The notes beneath the pieces are model-generated. The model did no database searches. It worked only from the letters and a program-made list of their open reading frames with translations, and had not been told where the DNA came from. Positions 1 to 10,611 of a stretch of DNA of 64,000 nucleotides are shown here, piece after piece. Source of the DNA: Saccharospirillum impatiens DSM 12546 (GTDB lineage: Bacteria > Pseudomonadota > Gammaproteobacteria > Pseudomonadales > Natronospirillaceae); NCBI RefSeq assembly GCF_000423605.1, contig NZ_AUIH01000006.1:123287-187286 (forward strand). Direction: 5' to 3'. The position numbers and the translations under genes were made by a program. The stretch's first letter is position 1; every line of letters begins with the position of its first letter.

Positions 1-1784
1 TCGTCGTCGAGCGGAATGTGCGCAATATCAATGGCAGACTGGCCTTTGGCGGCCAGCCTGGGGTTGATGATCTTTAACGCCCAGTCAATGATGGTCAGGG
101 TCCGTAACCCGAGAAAGTCGAATTTGACCAGACCTGCGGATTCCACGTCGTTTTTATCGTACTGAGTAACCAGGCCACTCCCGTCTTCTTCGCACAGCAA
201 GGGAGAAAAGTCAGTCAGCTTGGTCGGCGCGATGACCACGCCCCCGGCATGCTTGCCGGTCTGGCGGGTAATGCCCTCCAGTTTGAGCGCCATTTCCCAG
301 ATTTCCATGCCTTCTTCGTCATCGGCCAGGAATTCCTTGAGTTCGGCAACGTCCTCAATCGCTTTGGTCAGCGTCATGCCCGGATCAGCGGGGATCATCT
401 TGGAAATACGGTCAGCCAGGCCATAGGCCTTGCCCTGCACCCGTGCCACATCGCGCACCACCGCCTTGGCGGCCAGGGTGCCGAAAGTGACGATCTGGGA
501 CACTGCCTGTCGGCCATACTGATCGGCCACATACTGGATAACGCGGTCGCGCTTTTCCATGCAAAAGTCGACGTCGAAGTCAGGCATGGAGACCCGTTCC
601 GGATTCAGGAAACGTTCGAACAGCAGATCGTATTCCAGCGGGTCCAGATCGGTGATATCCAGCGAATAGGCAACCAGTGAACCGGCACCGGACCCCCGCC
701 CTGGCCCCACGGGTATGTCGTGCTCCTTGGCCCAGCGAATAAAGTCCATCACGATCAGAAAGTAGCCGGGAAACCCCATCTGAATGATGATGTTCAGTTC
801 GAATTCGAGCCGTGTCACGTACTCGGCATGCTTGCTGGCATACTCTGGATCGTCTTTTTTCAGGCTGACGGCCAGTCGTCGCTCCAACCCTTCAAAGCTC
901 AGTTGGCGGAAGTACTCATCCATGGTCATGCCATCTGGGATGGGGTAATCCGGCAGGAAGTACTCACCCAGTTTCACCGTGGTTGAACAACGCTCGGCAA
1001 TCAGCAGGCTGTTATCGATGGCTTCGGGCACATCAGAGAACAGCTGTGCCATCTCGTCAGCGCTTTTCAGATACTGCTGGTCGGAATAACGGCGTGGGCG
1101 CCTGGGGTCGTCTACCGTCACGCCATCGTTGATGCAGACCCGGGCTTCATGGGCGTCAAAGTCGTCCTGAGTCAGAAACATGACATCGTTGGTGGCCACC
1201 ACCGCAATGTCGAGCTCGCGCGCCAGCAATAAACCACCCTGAACAATGACTTCATCCTGATCTCGCCCGGTACGTTGCAACTCCAGGTAATAGCGATCAC
1301 CAAATATCGACTGCCAGTGCCGGGCAAGCTCGCCGGCAACGTCCGCTTTGCCACGACTCAATGCTTCACCGACGTCTCCGAAGCGACCGCCACTGAGCAG
1401 AATCAGACCTGCGTTCTTTTGTGCAAGCCATTCCGGTTTTATGACCGCGCGGTCGTGTACCTGGTGCGTCTGATAAGCGTCGGAAATCAGTTCAGTCAGA
1501 TGACGGTAACCCTGTGCGTTTTGTGACAACACGGTCATTCGGAAGGGGGTTGCTGGATCCGCCGGATTCTCTAGCCACAAGTCAGCCCCCAGCAAGGGCT
1601 TGATGCCAGCACCCAGGGCGGCGTTGTAAAACTTGATCAAACCGAAAAAGTTGGTGATATCCGTGATCGCCACGGCTGGCATGCTTTGCTTGAGCGCCGC
1701 CTGCACCAGGGCCTTGGGACGGATCAGGCCATCGACCAGGGAATATTCGGTATGAACTCTGAGATGTACAAATTGAGCGGACAC
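1..1784 (-). CDS. dnaE: DNA polymerase III alpha subunit, N-terminal half (partial)
   Basis: Replicative polymerase catalytic subunit; 594 residues are visible and the C-terminal half runs off the left edge (family about 1160 aa). Residues 1-280 form the PHP domain (opening [15 protein letters not shown]); the Pol III palm follows, with catalytic aspartates in PDFDVDF at about residues 402 and 404 and the [10 protein letters not shown] motif before it. The start is a GTG at 1784: the reading opens [15 protein letters not shown], matching the family N-terminus, and an AAGGAG ribosome site lies about 10 nt upstream. It is the last gene of the lpx-rnhB-dnaE order usual in gammaproteobacteria, but a 316-nt hairpin-rich spacer separates it from rnhB. 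Identity is essentially certain. Confidence 0.97.
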   Translation of the reverse strand, partial: MSAQFVHLRVHTEYSLVDGLIRPKALVQAALKQSMPAVAITDITNFFGLIKFYNAALGAGIKPLLGADLWLENPADPATPFRMTVLSQNAQGYRHLTELISDAYQTHQVHDRAVIKPEWLAQKNAGLILLSGGRFGDVGEALSRGKADVAGELARHWQSIFGDRYYLELQRTGRDQDEVIVQGGLLLARELDIAVVATNDVMFLTQDDFDAHEARVCINDGVTVDDPRRPRRYSDQQYLKSADEMAQLFSDVPEAIDNSLLIAERCSTTVKLGEYFLPDYPIPDGMTMDEYFRQLSFEGLERRLAVSLKKDDPEYASKHAEYVTRLEFELNIIIQMGFPGYFLIVMDFIRWAKEHDIPVGPGRGSGAGSLVAYSLDITDLDPLEYDLLFERFLNPERVSMPDFDVDFCMEKRDRVIQYVADQYGRQAVSQIVTFGTLAAKAVVRDVARVQGKAYGLADRISKMIPADPGMTLTKAIEDVAELKEFLADDEEGMEIWEMALKLEGITRQTGKHAGGVVIAPTKLTDFSPLLCEEDGSGLVTQYDKNDVESAGLVKFDFLGLRTLTIIDWALKIINPRLAAKGQSAIDIAHIPLDD

Positions 1785-2100
1785 GCGGGGCTTTCTCCTT
1801 CTTGACCGATACCCATGGTACTACTTGAAGCGGCCGGTTGGCAGGTACTGGTTCAGACAATTAACGATTCAAGTATAAGGGTCAGTGCAGAGCGAGCGGT
1901 GGATGCCCGTGGTGCCTCTGCGGGGGAGTCCGCAGCAGGGACTAAAACGCCAGGAGCGTTTTAGCATGGGTACAGCTCGCCCGGGGTGGCGGGCCAGAGG
2001 TACCACCCTCGACCGATTGAGTGAGCGGCATTCCGACCGACCCCGCCGAGGCACTGCCGGTATCCGACGCGGGCCATCGTCTCCAAACTTGAATGATGCG
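1785..2100. repeat. Hairpin-rich intergenic element between rnhB and dnaE
   Basis: No credible gene. The stretch folds as a large imperfect palindrome. Outer arms are GTGGTGCCTCTG (1909-1920) and CAGAGGTACCAC (1995-2006), complementary except for one G-T pair. Inside is a perfect 9-bp stem CTAAAACGC / GCGTTTTAG with loop CAGGA (1942-1964) and a smaller stem CTGCGG / CCGCAG (about 1917-1934). It looks like a REP- or ERIC-type repeat, or an RNA processing element, rather than a simple terminator because no T-run follows. Family membership is inferred from similarly built elements elsewhere in the window. Confidence 0.5.
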
Positions 2101-2709
2101 TTACCTGGCTTCCGCCAGAATGGCTTTAACCGGCGCATAACTGCGCCGATGCTCGGCAATGACGCCGTGAACCTGCAACGCCGCCAGGTGCACCGGAGTC
2201 GGGTAGCCTTTGTGGCGGGCGAAACCGTACTGTGGGTAGCGCTGGTCGAGAGCAACCATCTCGGCATCGCGCTGAACCTTAGCCAGTATGGACGCCGCAC
2301 CAATGGCAGCGATCAGGCCATCCCCTTTAACAATGGCCTCGGCCGGGCAAGGCAGGCCTTCAGGCAACTTATTGCCATCAACCTGGCAGAAACCGGGCAC
2401 TACCGACAGGCCCGCCACCGCACGGCGCATGGCCAGCAGGCTTGCCTGCAAAATGTTCAATTCGTCAATTTCAGCGACACTGGCGCGAGCAACACACCAG
2501 CTCAGGGCCCGAGCCTTGATAAGGTCACTGAGCTGTTCACGACGTTTTGCCGAGAGCGCTTTGGAATCTGTTAGCCCTTCAATCGGCTGCCTGGGGTCCA
2601 AAATAACCGCCGCTGCGACTACATCGCCCGCCAGTGGGCCTCGTCCAACTTCATCGACACCGGCGACCAGGTCTCCGGCCTTTTGAAACGCTAGGCCTTG
2701 CTGAGTCAT
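2101..2709 (-). CDS. rnhB: Ribonuclease HII
   Basis: Cleaves the RNA strand of RNA-DNA hybrids and removes single ribonucleotides from DNA. The 202-aa length matches the family (about 198). The N-terminal [12 protein letters not shown] motif (about residues 17-28) carries the first Asp-Glu pair; further acidic residues lie in the CQVDGNKLP and KVQRDAEM segments. The ATG at 2709 overlaps the lpxB stop by 4 nt (ATGA), so translation is probably coupled. It precedes dnaE as in E. coli, apart from the long spacer. Confidence 0.96.
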   Translation of the reverse strand: MTQQGLAFQKAGDLVAGVDEVGRGPLAGDVVAAAVILDPRQPIEGLTDSKALSAKRREQLSDLIKARALSWCVARASVAEIDELNILQASLLAMRRAVAGLSVVPGFCQVDGNKLPEGLPCPAEAIVKGDGLIAAIGAASILAKVQRDAEMVALDQRYPQYGFARHKGYPTPVHLAALQVHGVIAEHRRSYAPVKAILAEAR

Positions 2710-3860
2710 TCGGCGGTGACTCCGGCTACCGCCAGAACGGCCTGCGCAGCCTGTTCGTCAGCACCCCTTGCCAACTGACGATGGAGGAACCGAGAGCGCT
2801 GTTCAAACTGATCGCGGTAATTGGAATCGGTCAGCACCCTGATCAGATCTGTTGCCAGGCGCCCAGGCGTTGCGTCATCCTGAAGTCGCTCTGGCACCCA
2901 GTCACTCTGCGTTAGAATATTAGGCAAGGAAACCCAGCGAGTGGTCGCCATGGCCCGCATAATGCGGAAGGTCAGTGCCGTGAGTCGATAGGACACTACC
3001 ATGGGCCGTTTCAGCAACATAGCCTCCAGCGCGGCTGTGCCGGAAGCGAGTAGAACGCCATCACTGGCAACCATGACATCAGTCGACTGACCGGCATAAA
3101 GCTGAATATGCAACCCATTGCCATGTTGGCGCACCGCGGCTTCAATTTGCTCACGGCGAAACTCATTGGCAGCGGGAATGAGGACATTGAGGGGGCCGAG
3201 CGTTTCCTGAGCCAGTGTTGCCGCTTGCAAAAACAGTGGCGCTAGTCGCCCGACCTCACTGCCCCGGCTACCGGGCAATATCGCCAGGCAAAGGCCCTGC
3301 TGCGGTACACCCAAACGGTCCCTTGCGGCCGACCGATCCGGCTCCATTGGCAACTGATCAGCCAGGGTATGGCCGACAAAGGTGACTGGTACCTGGTGTT
3401 GTCGGTAGAAATCCGCTTCGAAAGGCAGAAGCGTCAGCATGTGATCGACACTTCGACGTATCTTTTTAATCCGACCCTGGCGCCAGGCCCAGACGGAAGG
3501 CGAGACATAATGTACGGTTTTGATGCCCGCATCGCGCAACTGACGCTCGAGACCCAGGTTAAAGTCCGGGGCATCTATGCCGACGAACACATCGGGCTGC
3601 CAGTGTATGCACCAGTCCCGGTAGGCGGCCCGAATGCGGAACAATTCACGTAACCGACCCAATACTTCAGTCAGCCCCATAACCGACAACCGCTCCATCG
3701 AAACTCGACTGTCCAGGCCCTGTGCAACCATGCGTTCGCCGCCGATACCACCAAATTCGACATCGGGGTAGCGCGCGCGCAATGCACGCATCAGACCCGC
3801 ACCGAGAATGTCGCCACTGGCTTCACCGGCCAGCACGGCTACACGCAACCGTCGGGACAT
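2706..3860 (-). CDS. lpxB: Lipid-A-disaccharide synthase
   Basis: Joins UDP-2,3-diacylglucosamine and lipid X to give the tetraacyl lipid A disaccharide at the inner membrane. The length of 384 aa fits the family (about 382). The N-terminal [16 protein letters not shown] segment, the [13 protein letters not shown] segment and the [10 protein letters not shown] segment are typical of this GT19 glycosyltransferase. The ATG at 3858-3860 shares one base with the lpxA stop (TGATG), and the stop overlaps rnhB, so the three genes form a tightly coupled run. Confidence 0.97.
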   Translation of the reverse strand: MSRRLRVAVLAGEASGDILGAGLMRALRARYPDVEFGGIGGERMVAQGLDSRVSMERLSVMGLTEVLGRLRELFRIRAAYRDWCIHWQPDVFVGIDAPDFNLGLERQLRDAGIKTVHYVSPSVWAWRQGRIKKIRRSVDHMLTLLPFEADFYRQHQVPVTFVGHTLADQLPMEPDRSAARDRLGVPQQGLCLAILPGSRGSEVGRLAPLFLQAATLAQETLGPLNVLIPAANEFRREQIEAAVRQHGNGLHIQLYAGQSTDVMVASDGVLLASGTAALEAMLLKRPMVVSYRLTALTFRIMRAMATTRWVSLPNILTQSDWVPERLQDDATPGRLATDLIRVLTDSNYRDQFEQRSRFLHRQLARGADEQAAQAVLAVAGVTAE

Positions 3861-4630
3861 CAGCGCACAATACCCCGACTGGCCGATTCGATGCTGCGTA
3901 CGAATACCGCCACTTCCGGAAACTGCTCGGCAACCGGTGCCAATTCAGCCAGTGCAGCCTTGGCAGTCTTACTTTCCCGGTATACGGTTTTGTAGGCGTT
4001 TCGTAACGCTTTGATGGCTTCAGCGGAGAAACCCCGTCGACGCAATCCTTCGGTATTCATCCCATGAGGTGCCGCCGGGTAGCCCTGAACGGTGACATAG
4101 GCCGGTACGTCTTTCAGTACCGTGGAGCCAGCACCAATAAACGTATGCTCGCCGATCGATACGTACTGATGTATGCCGGACTGCCCCCCGACAATGGCGT
4201 AATCACCCACTTTCACGTGGCCTGCCAGTTGGGCGGAGTTGGCCAGAATCACCCGATCCCCCAGCACTACATCGTGGGCGACATGTGAATAGGCCATCAG
4301 CAGGCAATGGCTGCCTACCCGGGTTTCTCCGTTGTCCTGGATGGTACCCCGATGCAAGGTCGCGCTTTCTCGAATGGTGTTGTGATCACCGATGACCAGC
4401 CGCGTGGGCTCACCCTTGTATTTCAAGTCCTGGCAAGCTTCGCCAACGCTGGCAAACTGAAAAATTTTGTTATGCCGCCCAATGGTCGTCGGCCCGTTAA
4501 TGACGACATGCGGACCTATCCAGCACCCTTCCCCAATCTCGACATCCGGGCCGATGATGGTATACGGGCCGATAACAGCGCCATCCGCAATTCGGGCCGT
4601 TTGATCGACCAGTGCAGTAGGATGAATCAC
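3860..4630 (-). CDS. lpxA: Acyl-ACP--UDP-N-acetylglucosamine O-acyltransferase
   Basis: First acylation of UDP-GlcNAc in lipid A synthesis, in the cytosol. I chose the GTG at 4630, which gives 256 aa beginning MIHPTALVDQTARI; the family is 255-262 aa. A longer reading frame upstream lies inside fabZ and is not conserved. The fabZ TGA overlaps this start (GTGA), consistent with coupling. Left-handed beta-helix hexapeptide repeats run through residues 1-190, the active-site His lies in AYSHVAHDV (about residue 122), and the C-terminal helical part includes the GLRRRGFS segment. Confidence 0.96.
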   Translation of the reverse strand: MIHPTALVDQTARIADGAVIGPYTIIGPDVEIGEGCWIGPHVVINGPTTIGRHNKIFQFASVGEACQDLKYKGEPTRLVIGDHNTIRESATLHRGTIQDNGETRVGSHCLLMAYSHVAHDVVLGDRVILANSAQLAGHVKVGDYAIVGGQSGIHQYVSIGEHTFIGAGSTVLKDVPAYVTVQGYPAAPHGMNTEGLRRRGFSAEAIKALRNAYKTVYRESKTAKAALAELAPVAEQFPEVAVFVRSIESASRGIVR

Positions 4631-5085
4631 GACGTTGACTTCCGTTCTGCACAGACAATGTCGGCCGTGGCCGCCAGCTTCCCGTCCACTTCCGCCCGGC
4701 AATTGAATTTGAAAATCCCACGACGCTCCGAAACCAATGTACTGAACAAATCGAGGCGGTCTCCGGGCACAACCTGTTTCTTGAATTTGACGTTGTCGAG
4801 GCCGGCAAATAGATACAAATAGCCCTCATCCGGGCGATTCCCGGACGTTGCAAACCCAAGAATCGCCGATACCTGAGCCATGGCTTCGCACATCAGCACG
4901 CCTGGGAAAATAGACTGCCCGGGAAAATGCCCGTTAAACAGCTCTTCGTTCCCCGTTACATTCTTGAACCCCACGATGGCTTCACCCGGCGTCAGTTCCG
5001 TGACTCGGTCGACCAGCAGGAACGGATACCGATGCGGCAGGAATTCTTTAATGGCTTCGTGATCCAGTGGCAGTTCAATGCTCAT
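4627..5085 (-). CDS. fabZ: 3-hydroxyacyl-[ACP] dehydratase FabZ
   Basis: Dehydrates 3-hydroxyacyl-ACP in type II fatty acid synthesis and balances acyl supply between phospholipid and lipid A. At 152 aa it is a single hot-dog fold. The catalytic His lies in LPHRYPFLLVDRV (about residues 16-28) and the catalytic Glu in FPGVLMCEAMAQVS (about residues 59-72). It lies between lpxD and lpxA, overlapping both by 4 nt, as in most gammaproteobacteria. Confidence 0.97.
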   Translation of the reverse strand: MSIELPLDHEAIKEFLPHRYPFLLVDRVTELTPGEAIVGFKNVTGNEELFNGHFPGQSIFPGVLMCEAMAQVSAILGFATSGNRPDEGYLYLFAGLDNVKFKKQVVPGDRLDLFSTLVSERRGIFKFNCRAEVDGKLAATADIVCAERKSTS

Positions 5086-6143
5086 TCAGAGTCCTCAGAT
5101 TCCGGAGCGGCGGGTCGCGTTGCCAGCGCCTTCTCCAATGACTTCAATCGTTGTTCATACTGCTCTAACTGACGCAAGCGCGCAACGGTGCGGCGCCACT
5201 CCCGACTCGGTTGAGCTGGCCAGCCGGAGGAATATACACCGGGGTCCGTAAGTGTTTTAGTGACCATCGCCTGACCCGTAAAATGCGACCCGGAGGCGAC
5301 AGTAATATGGCCGGCAAAACCGGCTTGGCCGCCCACGGTACAGCCGGCACCCAGGGTCGTGCTGCCTGCGATACCGACCTGACCGGCCAGAGCCGTTGAC
5401 CTGCCGATGACGACGTTGTGTGCGATCTGCACCAGATTATCAATGATGACATCGTCTTCAATGCGCGTGTCGCTTATCGCACCCCGGTCGATACTCACAT
5501 TGGCACCGATGTCGACCCGATCACCAATGCGCACGGTCCCCACCTGCGCGATCCTCTGCCAACGCTCTCCGTCCGGCGCAAATCCGAAGCCATCCGAGCC
5601 GATGACCGTACCTGACTGTACCCGACAATCATCGCCCATCACCACACCGTGGCAGAGTGTCACATTCGCCATGATCCGGGTGTTACTACCAACTCTCACA
5701 CCGGCTTCCAATACAGCCCCCGCACCGATATCACTGCCCGCTCCGATATGAACGCCTGAGCCGATGACAGCCCCGGGGCCGATCGATACGCCCTCAGCGA
5801 CGACGGCATCCCCGGCCACCGTAGCGCTGACATGAACCAGACCGTTTGGCTTGGGCTCCCGACTGAAACGGTGAGATATACGGGCGTAGGCCAAGTAGGG
5901 GTCGGGTACCATGATCAGCGCAGCCGTCGCCGGTGCCTGATCAGCTACATCCGGCCTCAGAACAATCACGGTGGCCTGGCTGCCTGATAAACCAGCCAGG
6001 AACTGGCGGGAGGCCAGAAAAGTAAGACTCCCGGACGTAGCCTGGTCGAGAGCAGATACTCTCTCCAGCGGCTCGTCCCAGAACTGTTCATTGCCACCCA
6101 GCTCGGCATCGAGCTGCTCAGCCAATTGTCGGGCAGTAATCAT
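5082..6143 (-). CDS. lpxD: UDP-3-O-(3-hydroxyacyl)glucosamine N-acyltransferase
   Basis: Third step of lipid A synthesis: N-acylation of UDP-3-O-acylglucosamine. The length of 353 aa is slightly longer than E. coli LpxD (341). An N-terminal uridine-binding domain (about residues 1-100) is followed by a beta-helix of hexapeptide repeats (about 105-290). The active-site His region is QIAHNVVIGRSTALAGQVG, and a C-terminal helical extension ends in Glu/Ser-rich sequence. It starts at 6143, 17 nt after the skp stop. Confidence 0.97.
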   Translation of the reverse strand: MITARQLAEQLDAELGGNEQFWDEPLERVSALDQATSGSLTFLASRQFLAGLSGSQATVIVLRPDVADQAPATAALIMVPDPYLAYARISHRFSREPKPNGLVHVSATVAGDAVVAEGVSIGPGAVIGSGVHIGAGSDIGAGAVLEAGVRVGSNTRIMANVTLCHGVVMGDDCRVQSGTVIGSDGFGFAPDGERWQRIAQVGTVRIGDRVDIGANVSIDRGAISDTRIEDDVIIDNLVQIAHNVVIGRSTALAGQVGIAGSTTLGAGCTVGGQAGFAGHITVASGSHFTGQAMVTKTLTDPGVYSSGWPAQPSREWRRTVARLRQLEQYEQRLKSLEKALATRPAAPESEDSE

Positions 6144-6160
6144 CCGTCTGACTCGCCAGC

Positions 6161-6733
6161 TTATTGTTGCGCCTGGTACAGCGCGTTGAATTCTTCCAGT
6201 ACCGCGTCGGTAATGTCCAGGGAATTACGATGGTAGACAACCGCTGCCTTGTCCAGAATTACATCGAATTCACTGCCATCGACCGCTGTCTCAATCGCCT
6301 GCGCCATCATCGGCTGGTACTGCTCAATAAACGCATTGCGGCGCTCGCCCTGAACTTGCTGTAACTGACGGACCAGTTGTTCACGCTGACGCGCCCGCTG
6401 CTGCAACTCGTCTTCAAGTTCGGCGAGTTCAGTGTCTGTCATGATGTCAGCGTCGGTTCGTGCCCGGCTCTGCAATTGCTGGATCGACTGCCCCAACGTC
6501 TGCACTTGCTGCTCTTCCTGTTCAAACTCACGCTTCAATTCAGCCGTTGCATCCTGAGCAGCTTCACTGTTGAACAGTACGTAATTCTGGTCCAGGAGCG
6601 CTACTTCAGTTGCTTGTACAGAGGCGGCCAATCCAATAGCGACCAGTGCGAGCGCCAACCGGTTTAGCCAGGACGTCGCCCGCTGTGTATTGATTGCTCT
6701 GCTGGGGACTATTCGTTGTGCTGAAATCTTCAT
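6161..6733 (-). CDS. skp: Periplasmic chaperone Skp/OmpH family
   Basis: Holds unfolded outer-membrane proteins in the periplasm for delivery to the BAM complex. The 190-aa precursor has a long N-region and hydrophobic core (residues about 25-42) with a likely signal peptidase site after ASVQA, leaving a mature protein that starts TEVALLDQNYVLFNSEAAQ. A Glu/Gln-rich coiled coil (about 60-135) matches the Skp tentacles. It lies between bamA and lpxD as expected. The first in-frame ATG gives an unusually long signal N-region, so the real start could lie a few codons further in. Confidence 0.92.
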   Translation of the reverse strand: MKISAQRIVPSRAINTQRATSWLNRLALALVAIGLAASVQATEVALLDQNYVLFNSEAAQDATAELKREFEQEEQQVQTLGQSIQQLQSRARTDADIMTDTELAELEDELQQRARQREQLVRQLQQVQGERRNAFIEQYQPMMAQAIETAVDGSEFDVILDKAAVVYHRNSLDITDAVLEEFNALYQAQQ

Positions 6734-6799
6734 GCTCTCTCCTGTTCAGTTCGAGTGATGCTGCACAAACCTGCCAGACACCCTGGCGGTTATTCTAGT

Positions 6800-6838
6800 G
6801 CGAAAGGCCAAACCTGAGTAGTGGGCCCTGCCTTTCGC
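6800..6838 (-). other. Hairpin between bamA and skp
   Basis: GCGAAAGGC (6800-6808) pairs perfectly with GCCTTTCGC (6830-6838) around a 21-nt loop, just after the bamA stop at 6861. There is no T-run on either strand, so it is more likely an mRNA stability or processing stem than a full terminator. Confidence 0.45.
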
Positions 6839-6860
6839 CATTTCAACCGGAATGTTCTGC

Positions 6861-9188
6861 TCAGTAGCCAATACCAATCGTAAAGGCAAAGTTCTTTTCA
6901 AGATCGCCATCACGCGCGTTCAGGGGCCAGGCGTAGCTAAAGCTCAGCGGCGCGATGGGGGTAATCCAGGTAATGTCGATACCGGCGGCGTACCGCAGAT
7001 CGGACAAATCAACGCCATTGGTGCAATTGGTGTTGCCGGTGCGGCACTCGTCGGAATAGACGTTGCCACCGTCCACAAAGAGTGATGCCCTGAACGCATC
7101 CTGGCTTTGCACAAACGGCAGAGGCACCAGCAGCTCAGCACCGTATTCGATCTTGATGTTACCCCCTATCGGAGAAGGGTCATCCAGGGGATTACCGGGT
7201 GTGCTCAGGGGACCAAGAGACCCGTACTGATAGCCGCGTACTGATCTGACCCCACCCGAATAGAAGTGTTTGTAAAACGGAAGTCGATCCGCATCGCCAT
7301 AGCCGCTGCCATAACCGACATCGGAATGAAGCCTGATGCTGTATTGATCGTTAATGGGGAAATACTGTTCGGCACTGCCGGTCAGACGGTAGTAGGTCAG
7401 ATCTCCCAGCGGTGTGGCGACTTCGCTTGACAAGGTTATCTGACGTCCGCGATTGGCCTTAAAGGTGCCGTTCAGGCTGTTGAGGTTCCAGGTCAACCGG
7501 GTGTCGATGATTTCATAGTCACTGCCGTTGTTGTCACGGAATTCTGTCATTTCCAGAGGAGCACTGTCGCTCAGGAACAACTCATCCTGACTGTAACCGA
7601 TACCGTAGGTGATACGCTGGTTTTCAGACAACGGATAACCCAGGCGCAATCGTCCACCGGCTGTGTTAGTCGCATAAGTGCTGAACGTTTGTTCACTGAA
7701 ATCGGTACGACGGTAGTACAGGTCGATGCCGCGGCTGACGCCATAAATCGTAAAATAAGGGTCTTCGAACGACAGGTTATAGTTTTGCTCGGCGTTATTC
7801 ACTGTTACCGAAGCCGAAAAATCATAGCCCTTGCCCTGAAAGTTCTTCTGCTCAACCTTGGCTTCGGTAAAAAAGCCACCGGCGTCTGAATAACCGATGG
7901 AACCGGTGATCTGACTATTCGTGGTTTCCTCAACGGTGACAATCAAATCAACGAGATCATCCCGCCCTTCGATGCGCTGCGTTCGAATCTCGACCCGACT
8001 GAAGTAACCGAGTCGTTCGAGACGCTGGCGCGACAACCGGATATTGCTGTTGATCACCAGAGCACGCTCCAACTGACGCATTTCCCGGCGGATCACTTCG
8101 TCATTGGTTTCCGAGTTACCACGAATCTCAATGCGATTCACATAGACTGGCTTGCCCGGATTGACACGCAGGGTGACATCCACCGTTCGTGCGTCGCGAT
8201 CAGGGTCAAGCTCACTGTTGACCTCAGCAAAGGCATACCCCTGATTACCCAGTACATCGTTCATTCGCGAAGCCAGATCACTGATTTCAACGCGGGAGTA
8301 CACATCCCCTTCGGTGACATCAATCAGGGCTTCAAGCTCATCATCCAGATCCACCAGGTCGCCGGTCACAGACAGCCCTGACACCTGATAGGGCTCACCT
8401 TCAAACAGATTGAGAATCAGCGTGATATCCGCTTTATTGTCGGATATCGACACCTGGTGGGACTCCAGACGAAAATCCAGATAACCGCGATCCAGGTAAT
8501 AGTCTTCCAGACGCGCCAGGTCACCGGTCAGTTGAGCCTGTCCAAACCGGTTACGGCGTGCGATGAATTGAAAGGGATAGCGTTTGCTGGTCTCGCGTAG
8601 CCGCAGCGAGCTTTGTAACTCTGCATCGGTAAATACCGAGTTTCCGGTAATCTCAATGTGATTAATCTTGGCAACCGGGCCCTCACTGATCACCAGTTCG
8701 ACATCAACCCGATTCAGCGACAATGGGGTTACCTCAGGCACCACGGTTGCATTGTACCGGCCCTGAATACTGTATTGACGCTCCAGCTCCAGCTCAATGC
8801 CTTCGAGCAGGGACTGATTGAAAATCTCACCTTCTTCCAATCCCACATCGGACATCACTCGTTCCAGCGTATCGGTTGGAATGACTTTGTTGCCGGAAAA
8901 CTCGACACTGTTGATGGCCGGGCGCTCGGTCACGGCAAACACCAGCGCATCCCCATCACGCAGTACCTGCACATCGCTGAAGTAGCCGGTCGCATAAACC
9001 GCGCGCAGCCAATCGTCGGCAGAGTCGGAGTCAACCTGGTCACCCTCCTGAATCGGCAGTGCCTGCAATACCGACCCCAGCGACACTCGCTGCAGGCCAT
9101 TGACGGTCAGAGCATCGACCCGAAACGACTCCGCCATGGCACCTGCACTGAACACCAGCGCAAGGGCTGCCGCGACAACAAATCTCAT
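6861..9188 (-). CDS. bamA: Outer membrane protein assembly factor BamA
   Basis: Central beta-barrel of the BAM complex that inserts outer-membrane proteins. The 775-aa precursor has a signal peptide (residues 1-19, cleavage after AGAMA). Five POTRA domains occupy about residues 22-420, and a 16-strand barrel follows. The lid motif is SGGVRSVRGYQYGSLGP (around 645-661), and the last residues end in an aromatic beta-signal (FAFTIGIGY). It lies between rseP and skp, the conserved envelope-biogenesis order. Confidence 0.98.
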   Translation of the reverse strand: MRFVVAAALALVFSAGAMAESFRVDALTVNGLQRVSLGSVLQALPIQEGDQVDSDSADDWLRAVYATGYFSDVQVLRDGDALVFAVTERPAINSVEFSGNKVIPTDTLERVMSDVGLEEGEIFNQSLLEGIELELERQYSIQGRYNATVVPEVTPLSLNRVDVELVISEGPVAKINHIEITGNSVFTDAELQSSLRLRETSKRYPFQFIARRNRFGQAQLTGDLARLEDYYLDRGYLDFRLESHQVSISDNKADITLILNLFEGEPYQVSGLSVTGDLVDLDDELEALIDVTEGDVYSRVEISDLASRMNDVLGNQGYAFAEVNSELDPDRDARTVDVTLRVNPGKPVYVNRIEIRGNSETNDEVIRREMRQLERALVINSNIRLSRQRLERLGYFSRVEIRTQRIEGRDDLVDLIVTVEETTNSQITGSIGYSDAGGFFTEAKVEQKNFQGKGYDFSASVTVNNAEQNYNLSFEDPYFTIYGVSRGIDLYYRRTDFSEQTFSTYATNTAGGRLRLGYPLSENQRITYGIGYSQDELFLSDSAPLEMTEFRDNNGSDYEIIDTRLTWNLNSLNGTFKANRGRQITLSSEVATPLGDLTYYRLTGSAEQYFPINDQYSIRLHSDVGYGSGYGDADRLPFYKHFYSGGVRSVRGYQYGSLGPLSTPGNPLDDPSPIGGNIKIEYGAELLVPLPFVQSQDAFRASLFVDGGNVYSDECRTGNTNCTNGVDLSDLRYAAGIDITWITPIAPLSFSYAWPLNARDGDLEKNFAFTIGIGY

Positions 9189-9261
9189 AGTTACTCCTGT
9201 TGGTTACAATCGGGCTGTCTGGGCAGCAGCCGGGACAAGCCACACGACCGATCACTGACCG

Positions 9262-10611
9262 TTATAATCGGCCGATATCATTCACAAATGCCAATACCAT
9301 CAACCCGACAATCAACATCAGGCCAATCTGAGACCCTATCACCTGCAAACGCTCTGATAAGGGTTTGCCGCGCATCCATTCAACGGCGTACATCACAATA
9401 TGGCCGCCATCCAGGATCGGAATGGGCAGCAAATTAACGACACCCAGGCTGATGCTGATAAAGGCCAGAAACCGGATAAAACTCTCGACGCCGCCCTCAA
9501 CCGAATCACCCGCCAACTGGGCCATGGAAATGGGACCGCCAATTTGCTCTACGGACACCAGACCTGTCACCATTTTGCCAAGCATCGCAAAGCTGAGCCC
9601 GACCATTTCTGCCGTATCCTGCAGGCCGAGCCAGACACCCGTCCAGGGCCACTCCCGCTGGACGATGATTTGTTCTTCAGGCCAGGAAACCGGCGCTGCA
9701 ATAGCGCCGATATAGCCCTGGTTTTGCCCTTCCACATCTCGCTCTGCCGGCGTGACAGTCAATGTTTGCCGACTCTGGTCGCGTTCGAGCAAGACCGATA
9801 ACGACCGGCCGCCATTGGGCTGAATAATGGCGACCCAGTCCACCCAATTTTCGATCATTTGACCATTGACCGAGACAATCCGGTCACCGGCCTGCAAACC
9901 AGAGGTTTCGGCAGCCCCGCCCGGAACCACCTGACCGATCACGGCCGGTGTATCAGGGCGGCTGGGATACAAGCCAAGGCTGGCCATGGGGTTGGGTTCG
10001 CTGTCACGCGCCATCCATTGGTTGATGGGCACTGACAGGCGCTGAACCTGCCCTTCCCGGCGCACCGTCAGTTCAATGACACCAGTGTCTCCTACTCGCC
10101 GGGTCAGAGCGAGGTTGATGTCGGTCCAGTCGTCAACATTACGACCGTCGACCTGCTCTATCACATCACCACGCTGAACGCCGGCTTCAGCCGCAGGCGT
10201 TTGCGCCGGAGGTGCGTCCGCCCAGGGAGCGAGCCCCTGCACCCCGATACTGTACAACAGCGCGAAAGCGAGAATGGCGAACAAAAAATTGGCAATCGGA
10301 CCGGCAGAAGCAACCGCGATGCGCTGGGCCGGCGACTTACGGGTAAAGGCCTGGTTGAGGTCTGCTTCATCGACCGGGCCTTCACGTTCATCGAGCATTT
10401 TTACGTAGCCGCCCAGCGGAATCCAGGCGATAACAAACTCGGTACCATGGCGGTCATACCAACGACAAAGCGGTTGACCAAAACCCACTGAAAAACGCAA
10501 AACCCGAATCCCATTGCGTCGGGCGACCCAGAAATGACCGTATTCGTGCACCGTCACCAGAATACCGAGCGCCACCAGAATACCGAGAACGTTTGTCACA
10601 ATTGCCATCAT
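9262..10611 (-). CDS. rseP: RIP metalloprotease RseP
   Basis: Inner-membrane site-2 zinc protease that cleaves the anti-sigma factor RseA and signal-peptide remnants. At 449 aa it matches the family. The zinc motif HEYGH lies at about residues 23-27 in the first membrane helix, two PDZ domains span about 115-295, and the third zinc ligand is in PIPILDGGH near residue 400. A second Met follows the first, so the start may be one codon later. The start at 10611 overlaps the dxr stop by 4 nt. Confidence 0.97.
   Translation of the reverse strand: MMAIVTNVLGILVALGILVTVHEYGHFWVARRNGIRVLRFSVGFGQPLCRWYDRHGTEFVIAWIPLGGYVKMLDEREGPVDEADLNQAFTRKSPAQRIAVASAGPIANFLFAILAFALLYSIGVQGLAPWADAPPAQTPAAEAGVQRGDVIEQVDGRNVDDWTDINLALTRRVGDTGVIELTVRREGQVQRLSVPINQWMARDSEPNPMASLGLYPSRPDTPAVIGQVVPGGAAETSGLQAGDRIVSVNGQMIENWVDWVAIIQPNGGRSLSVLLERDQSRQTLTVTPAERDVEGQNQGYIGAIAAPVSWPEEQIIVQREWPWTGVWLGLQDTAEMVGLSFAMLGKMVTGLVSVEQIGGPISMAQLAGDSVEGGVESFIRFLAFISISLGVVNLLPIPILDGGHIVMYAVEWMRGKPLSERLQVIGSQIGLMLIVGLMVLAFVNDIGRL

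Noticed and set aside
1885..2574. Open frame of 229 codons on the plus strand
   Set aside because: Runs through the hairpin element and antisense to rnhB; no ribosome site and no similarity.
4631..4702. N-terminal extension of LpxA
   Set aside because: The extra 24 codons lie within fabZ and are Gly/Arg-rich; the GTG at 4630 gives the conserved length and start.
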